A stretch of 64,000 nucleotides of DNA from Anisus vortex (taxonomy: Eukaryota; Mollusca; Gastropoda; Planorbidae), in the NCBI GenBank assembly GCA_949126835.1, contig OX421497.1, positions 5,309,136-5,373,135 of the forward strand, read 5' to 3'. The notes beneath the pieces are model-generated. The model was not told the DNA's origin. It ran no database searches and worked only from the letters and a program-made list of their open reading frames with translations. Positions 52,801-58,800 of the stretch are shown piece after piece. Numbering within the stretch: the first letter of the stretch is position 1; each line of letters starts with the position of its first letter. A program made the position numbers and the translations under genes.

Positions 52801-55800
52801 CTTGCTTAAGGTTCAAATACAGAGCAAACATAGTATGGCTTATGGAAATAATTGTATACTCGTTAAGGTAGTTTATTTGTTTAACTTTTAACTTACTTGG
52901 AATTGCTAGGGTCGTTGGTTTGTGTTCCACTATAGAATAAAATTGTTCTGGTTGAGGCAGTTAATTTTTTCAAAGGTAGAACAAACATCATTTGGTTGGG
53001 GTAAATAGCTTAGATCAGTGATCGGCAACCTACGGCACGTGTGCCAGAATTGGCACGCCGAACCATTTTCAATGGCACCGCAAGACAATCCGCGTCTCTT
53101 CTACAAGAACAGAGTCGGTTAACTTTTAGGCTGTTGGCGCGCTGAATGAATTAGAAATTCTACTTCGGAACACTATTATCAAAGGTTGCCGACCCCTGGT
53201 TCAGATTAACTTTTTGTTCAACATTTTTTGTTGTTGTGATTTTAAGGAAATACTGTATCTCTTTTTATGTTGAACACTACAGAGAGCTTGAGTACAATCG
53301 TGGACTCAGTTTTGAGACTATTGCTGGCTACGGAAGCAACGGGGCCATCATGCACTACCGTCCAACCAATGGCAGAGATAAATTGATTTCTATCGATAGT
53401 TTATTTGTTTTGGATTCTGGAGGCAATTATCTGTAAGTGGAGTTTTTAACTTTTGCAAGTGTTCTACATCTTTATGTAACTATTTATCACAACATTCAAT
53501 GCGAAGTAAGGACGGGGCGATTACTATAATATTATCTAGGCTTTTTTAAAGACATTTTTTAGAAAATAAAGTATAGTCTGTCTAACAAGTGTCTTGGAAA
53601 TATACAATTGTCTTGGAAATATACAAGTGTCTTGGAAATATACAAGTGTCTTGGAAATATACAAGTGTCTTGGAAATATACAAGTGTCTTGGAAATATAC
53701 AAGTGTCTTGGAAATATACAAGTGTCTTGGAAATATACAAGTGTCTTGGAAATATACAAACGTCTTGGCAATAAACAAGTGTCTTGGAAATATACAAACG
53801 TCTTGGAAATATACAAGTGTCTTGGAAATATACAAGTGTCTTAGAAATATACAAATGTCTTGGAAATATACAAGTGTCTTGGAAATATACAAGTGTCTTG
53901 GAAATATACAAGTGTCTTGGAAATATACAAACGTCTTGGCAATAAACAAGTGTCTTGGAAATATACAAACGTCTTGGAAATATACAAGTGTCTTAGAAAT
54001 ATACAAGTGTCTTAGAAATATACAAACGTCTTGGAAATATACAAGTGTCTTAGAAATATACAAGTGTCTTAGAAATATACAAGTGTCTTAGAAATATACA
54101 AGTGTCTTGGAAATATACAAGTGTCTTAGAAATATACAAGTGTCTTGGAAATATACAAGTGTCTTGGAAATATACAAACGTCTTGGAAATAAACAAGTGT
54201 CTTGGAAATATACAAATGTCTTAGAAATATACAAGTGTCTTAGAAATATACAAATGTCTTAGAAATATACAAATGTCTTAGAAATATACAAGTGTCTTAG
54301 AAATATACAAGTGTCTTAGAAATATACAAGTGTCTTAGAAATATACAAGTGTCTTAGAAATATACAAGTGTCTTAGAAATATACAAGTGTCTTAGAAATA
54401 TACAAGTGTCTTAGAAATATACAAGTGTCTTGGAAATAAACAAGTGTCTTGGAAATATACAAACGTCTTGGAAATATACAAGTGCCTTAGAAATATACAA
54501 GTGTCTTAGAAATATACAAGTGTCTTAGAAATATACAAGTGTCTTAGAAATATACAAGTGTCTTAGAAATATACAAGTGTCTTAGAAATATACAAGTGTC
54601 TTAGAAATATACAAGTGTCTTAGAAATATACAAGTGTCTTAGAAATATACAAGTGTCTTGGAAATATACAAACGTCTTGGAAATAAACAAGTGTCTTGGA
54701 AATATACAAACGTCTTGGAAATATACAAGTGTCTTAGAAATATACAAGTGTCTTGGAAATATACAAGTGTCTTGGAAATATACAAACGTCTTGGCAATAA
54801 ACAAGTGTCTTGGAAATATACAAACGTCTTGGAAATATACAAGTGTCTTAGAAATATACAAGTGTCTTAGAAATATACAAACGTCTTGGAAATATACAAG
54901 TGTCTTAGAAATATACAAGTGTCTTAGAAATATACAAGTGTCTTAGAAATATACAAGTGTCTTGGAAATATACAAACGTCTTGGAAATAAACAAGTGTCT
55001 TGGAAATATACAAACGTCTTGGAAATATACAAGTGTCTTAGAAATATACAAATGTCTTAGAAATATACAAGTGTCTTAGAAATATACAAATGTCTTAGAA
55101 ATATACAAGTGTCTTAGAAATATACAAGTGTCTTAGAAATATACAAGTGTCTTAGAAATATACAAGTGTCTTAGAAATATACAAGTGTCTTAGAAATATA
55201 CAAGTGTCTTAGAAATATACAAGTGTCTTAGAAATATACAAGTGTCTTGGAAATAAACAAGTGTCTTGGAAATATACAAACGTCTTGGAAATATACAAGT
55301 GCCTTAGAAATATACAAGTGTCTTAGAAATATACAAGTGTCTTAGAAATATACAAGTGTCTTAGAAATATACAAGTGTCTTAGAAATATACAAGTGTCTT
55401 AGAAATATACAAGTGTCTTAGAAATATACAAGTGTCTTGGAAATATACAAACGTCTTGGAAATATACAAGTGTCTTAGAAATATACAAGTGTCTTAGAAA
55501 TATACAAGTGTCTTGGAAATATACAAGTGTCTTAGAAATATACAAGTGTCTTAGAAATATACAAGTGTCTTGGAAATATACAAACGTCTTGGAAATATAC
55601 AAACGTCTTGGAAATATACAAGTGTCTTAGAAATATACAAGTGTCTTGGAAATATACAAGTGTCTTAGAAATATACAAGTGTCTTAGAAATATACAAGTG
55701 TCTTGGAAATATACAAGTGTCTTAGAAATATACAAGTGTCTTAGAAATATACAAGTGTCTTGGAAATATACAAACGTCTTGGAAATATACAAACGTCTTG

Positions 55801-58800
55801 GAAATATACAAGTGTCTTGGAAATATACAAGTGTCTTAGAAATATACAAGTGTCTTAGAAATATACAAGTGTCTTAGAAATATACAAGTGTCTTAGAAAT
55901 ATACAAGTGTCTTAGAAATATACAAGTGTCTTAGAAATATACAAGTGTCTTAGAAATATACAAGTGTCTTAGAAATATACAAGTGTGTTAGAAATATACA
56001 AGTGTCTTGGAAATATACAAACGTCTTGGAAATATACAAGTGTCTTAGAAATATACAAGTATCTTAGAAATATACAAGTGTCTTAGAAATATACAAGTGT
56101 CTTAGAAATATACAAGTGTCTTAGAAATATACAAGTGTCTTAGAAATATACAAGTGTCTTAGAAATATACAAGTGTCTTAGAAATATACAAGTGTCTTAG
56201 AAATATACAAGTGTGTTAGAAATATACAAGTGTCTTGGAAATATACAAACGTCTTGGAAATATACAAACGTCTTGGAAATAAACAAGTGTCTTGGAAATA
56301 TACAAACGTCTTGGAAATATACAAGTGTCTTAGAAATATACAAGTGTCTTAGAAATATACAAGTGTCTTAGAAATATACAAGTGTCTTAGAAATATACAA
56401 GTGTCTTAGAAATATACAAGTGTCTTGGAAATATACAAACGTCTTGGAAATATACAAGTGTCTTAGAAATATACAAGTGTCTTAGAAATATACAAGTGTC
56501 TTAGAAATATACAAGTGTCTTAGAAATATACAAGTGTCTTAGAAATATACAAGTGTGTTAGAAATATACAAGTGTCTTGGAAATATACAAACGTCTTGGA
56601 AATATACAAACGTCTTGGAAATAAACAAGTGTCTTGGAAATATACAAACGTCTTGGAAATATACAAGTGTCTTAGAAATATACAAGTGTCTTAGAAATAT
56701 ACAAGTGTCTTAGAAATATACAAGTGTCTTGGAAATATACAAGTGTCTTAGAAATATACAAGTGTCTTAGAAATATACAAGTGTCTTAGAAATATACAAG
56801 TGTCTTGGAAATATACAAGTGTCTTAGAAATATACAAGTGTCTTAGAAATATACAAGTGTCTTAGAAATATACAAGTGTCTTAGAAATATACAAGTGTCT
56901 TAGAAATATACAAGTGTCTTGGAAATATACAATTGTCTTGGAAATATACAAACGTCTTGGAAATAAACAAGTGTCTTGGAAATATACAAACGTCTTGGAA
57001 ATATACAAGTGTCTTAGAAATATACAAGTGTCTTGGAAATATACAAGTGTCTTAGAAATATACAAGTGTCTTGGAAATATACAAGTGTCTTAGAAATATA
57101 CAAGTGTCTTAGAAATATACAAGTGTCTTGGAAATATACAAACGTCTTGGAAATATACAAACGTCTTGGAAATAAACAAGTGTCTTAGAAATATACAAGT
57201 GTCTTAGAAATATACAAGTGTCTTAGAAATATACAAGTGTCTTGGAAATATACAAACGTCTTGGAAATATACAAGTGTCTTAGAAATATACAAGTGTCTT
57301 AGAAATATACAAGTGTCTTAGAAATATACAAGTGTCTTAAAAATATACAAGTGTCTTGGAAATATACAAACGTCTTGGAAATATACAAGTGTCTTAGAAA
57401 TATACAAGTGTCTTAGAAATATACAAGTGTCTTGGAAATATACAAGTGTCTTAGAAATATACAAGTGTCTTAGAAATATACAAGTGTCTTGGAAATATAC
57501 AAACGTCTTGGAAATATACAAACGTCTTGGAAATATACAAGTGTCTTAGAAATATGCAAGTGTCTTGGAAATATACAAGTGTCTTAGAAATATACAAGTG
57601 TCTTAGAAATATACAAGTGTCTTGGAAATATACAAGTGTCTTAGAAATATACAAGTGTCTTAGAAATATACAAGTGTCTTGGAAATAAGTAAACGTCTTG
57701 GAAATATACAAACGTCTTGGAAATATACAGGTGTCTTGGAAATATACAAGTGTCTTAGAAATATACAAGTGTCTTAGAAATATACAAGTGTCTTAGAAAT
57801 ATACAAGTGTCTTAGAAATATACAAGTGTCTTGGAAATATACAAGTGTCTTAGAAATATGCAAGTGTCTTAGAAATATACAAGTGTGTTAGAAATATACA
57901 AGTGTCTTGGAAATATACAAACGTCTTGGAAATATACAAACGTCTTGGAAATATACAAGTGTCTTAGAAATATACAAGTGTCTTAGAAATATACAAGTGT
58001 CTTGGAAATATACAAGTGTCTTAGAAATATACAAGTGTCTTAGAAATATACAAGTGTCTTGGAAATATACAAACGTCTTGGAAATATACAAACGTCTTGG
58101 AAATATACAAGTGTCTTAGAAATATACAAGTGTCTTGGAAATATACAAGTGTCTTAGAAATATACAAGTGTCTTAGAAGTATACAAGTGTCTTGGTAATA
58201 TACAAGTGTCTTAGAAATATACAAGTGTCTTAGAAATATACAAGTGTCTTGGAAATATACAAACGTCTTGGAAATATACAAACGTCTTGGAAATAAACAA
58301 GTGTCTTAGAAATATACAAGTGTCTTGGAAATATACAAACGTCTTGGAAATATACAAGTGTCTTAGAAATATACAAGTGTCTTAGAAATATACAAGTGTG
58401 TTTGAAATATAAAAGTGTCTTGGAAATAATTATTATACAAGTGTGTTTGAAATAGTCTGCTTTACACACGCCTTAGAGTTAATGATCTGTAATTTATATA
58501 GATATATTTATAATAGTGTAGCTGTATGCGTTTTTCTTTTAGATATTCTTTTCTTTCGTATTGCGAGAATGTCAAATTGATTTAATTTTTTTTATCTATT
58601 CAGCTAGCTCTATTGCATTTATGAAGTATTTCTTGATAATTATATTATTTTAAAATTCATCAATTTAAAATAAATATATTAGTTTTTAAAATATTTAAAA
58701 TTAGTTTCAAACATTTATGTTCTTTGTTCCGTAAAGTCATTGTAGTATTGTACACCCTTGTAGCGAAATTAGTTGGGGATATTAATTTTATCTTATGACA

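Noticed and set aside
53536..58469. Many ORFs with YISKTLVYFQD or KYTSVLEIYKC repeats on both strands
   Set aside because: Translations of the 19-bp minisatellite; open on both strands because the unit has no stops.
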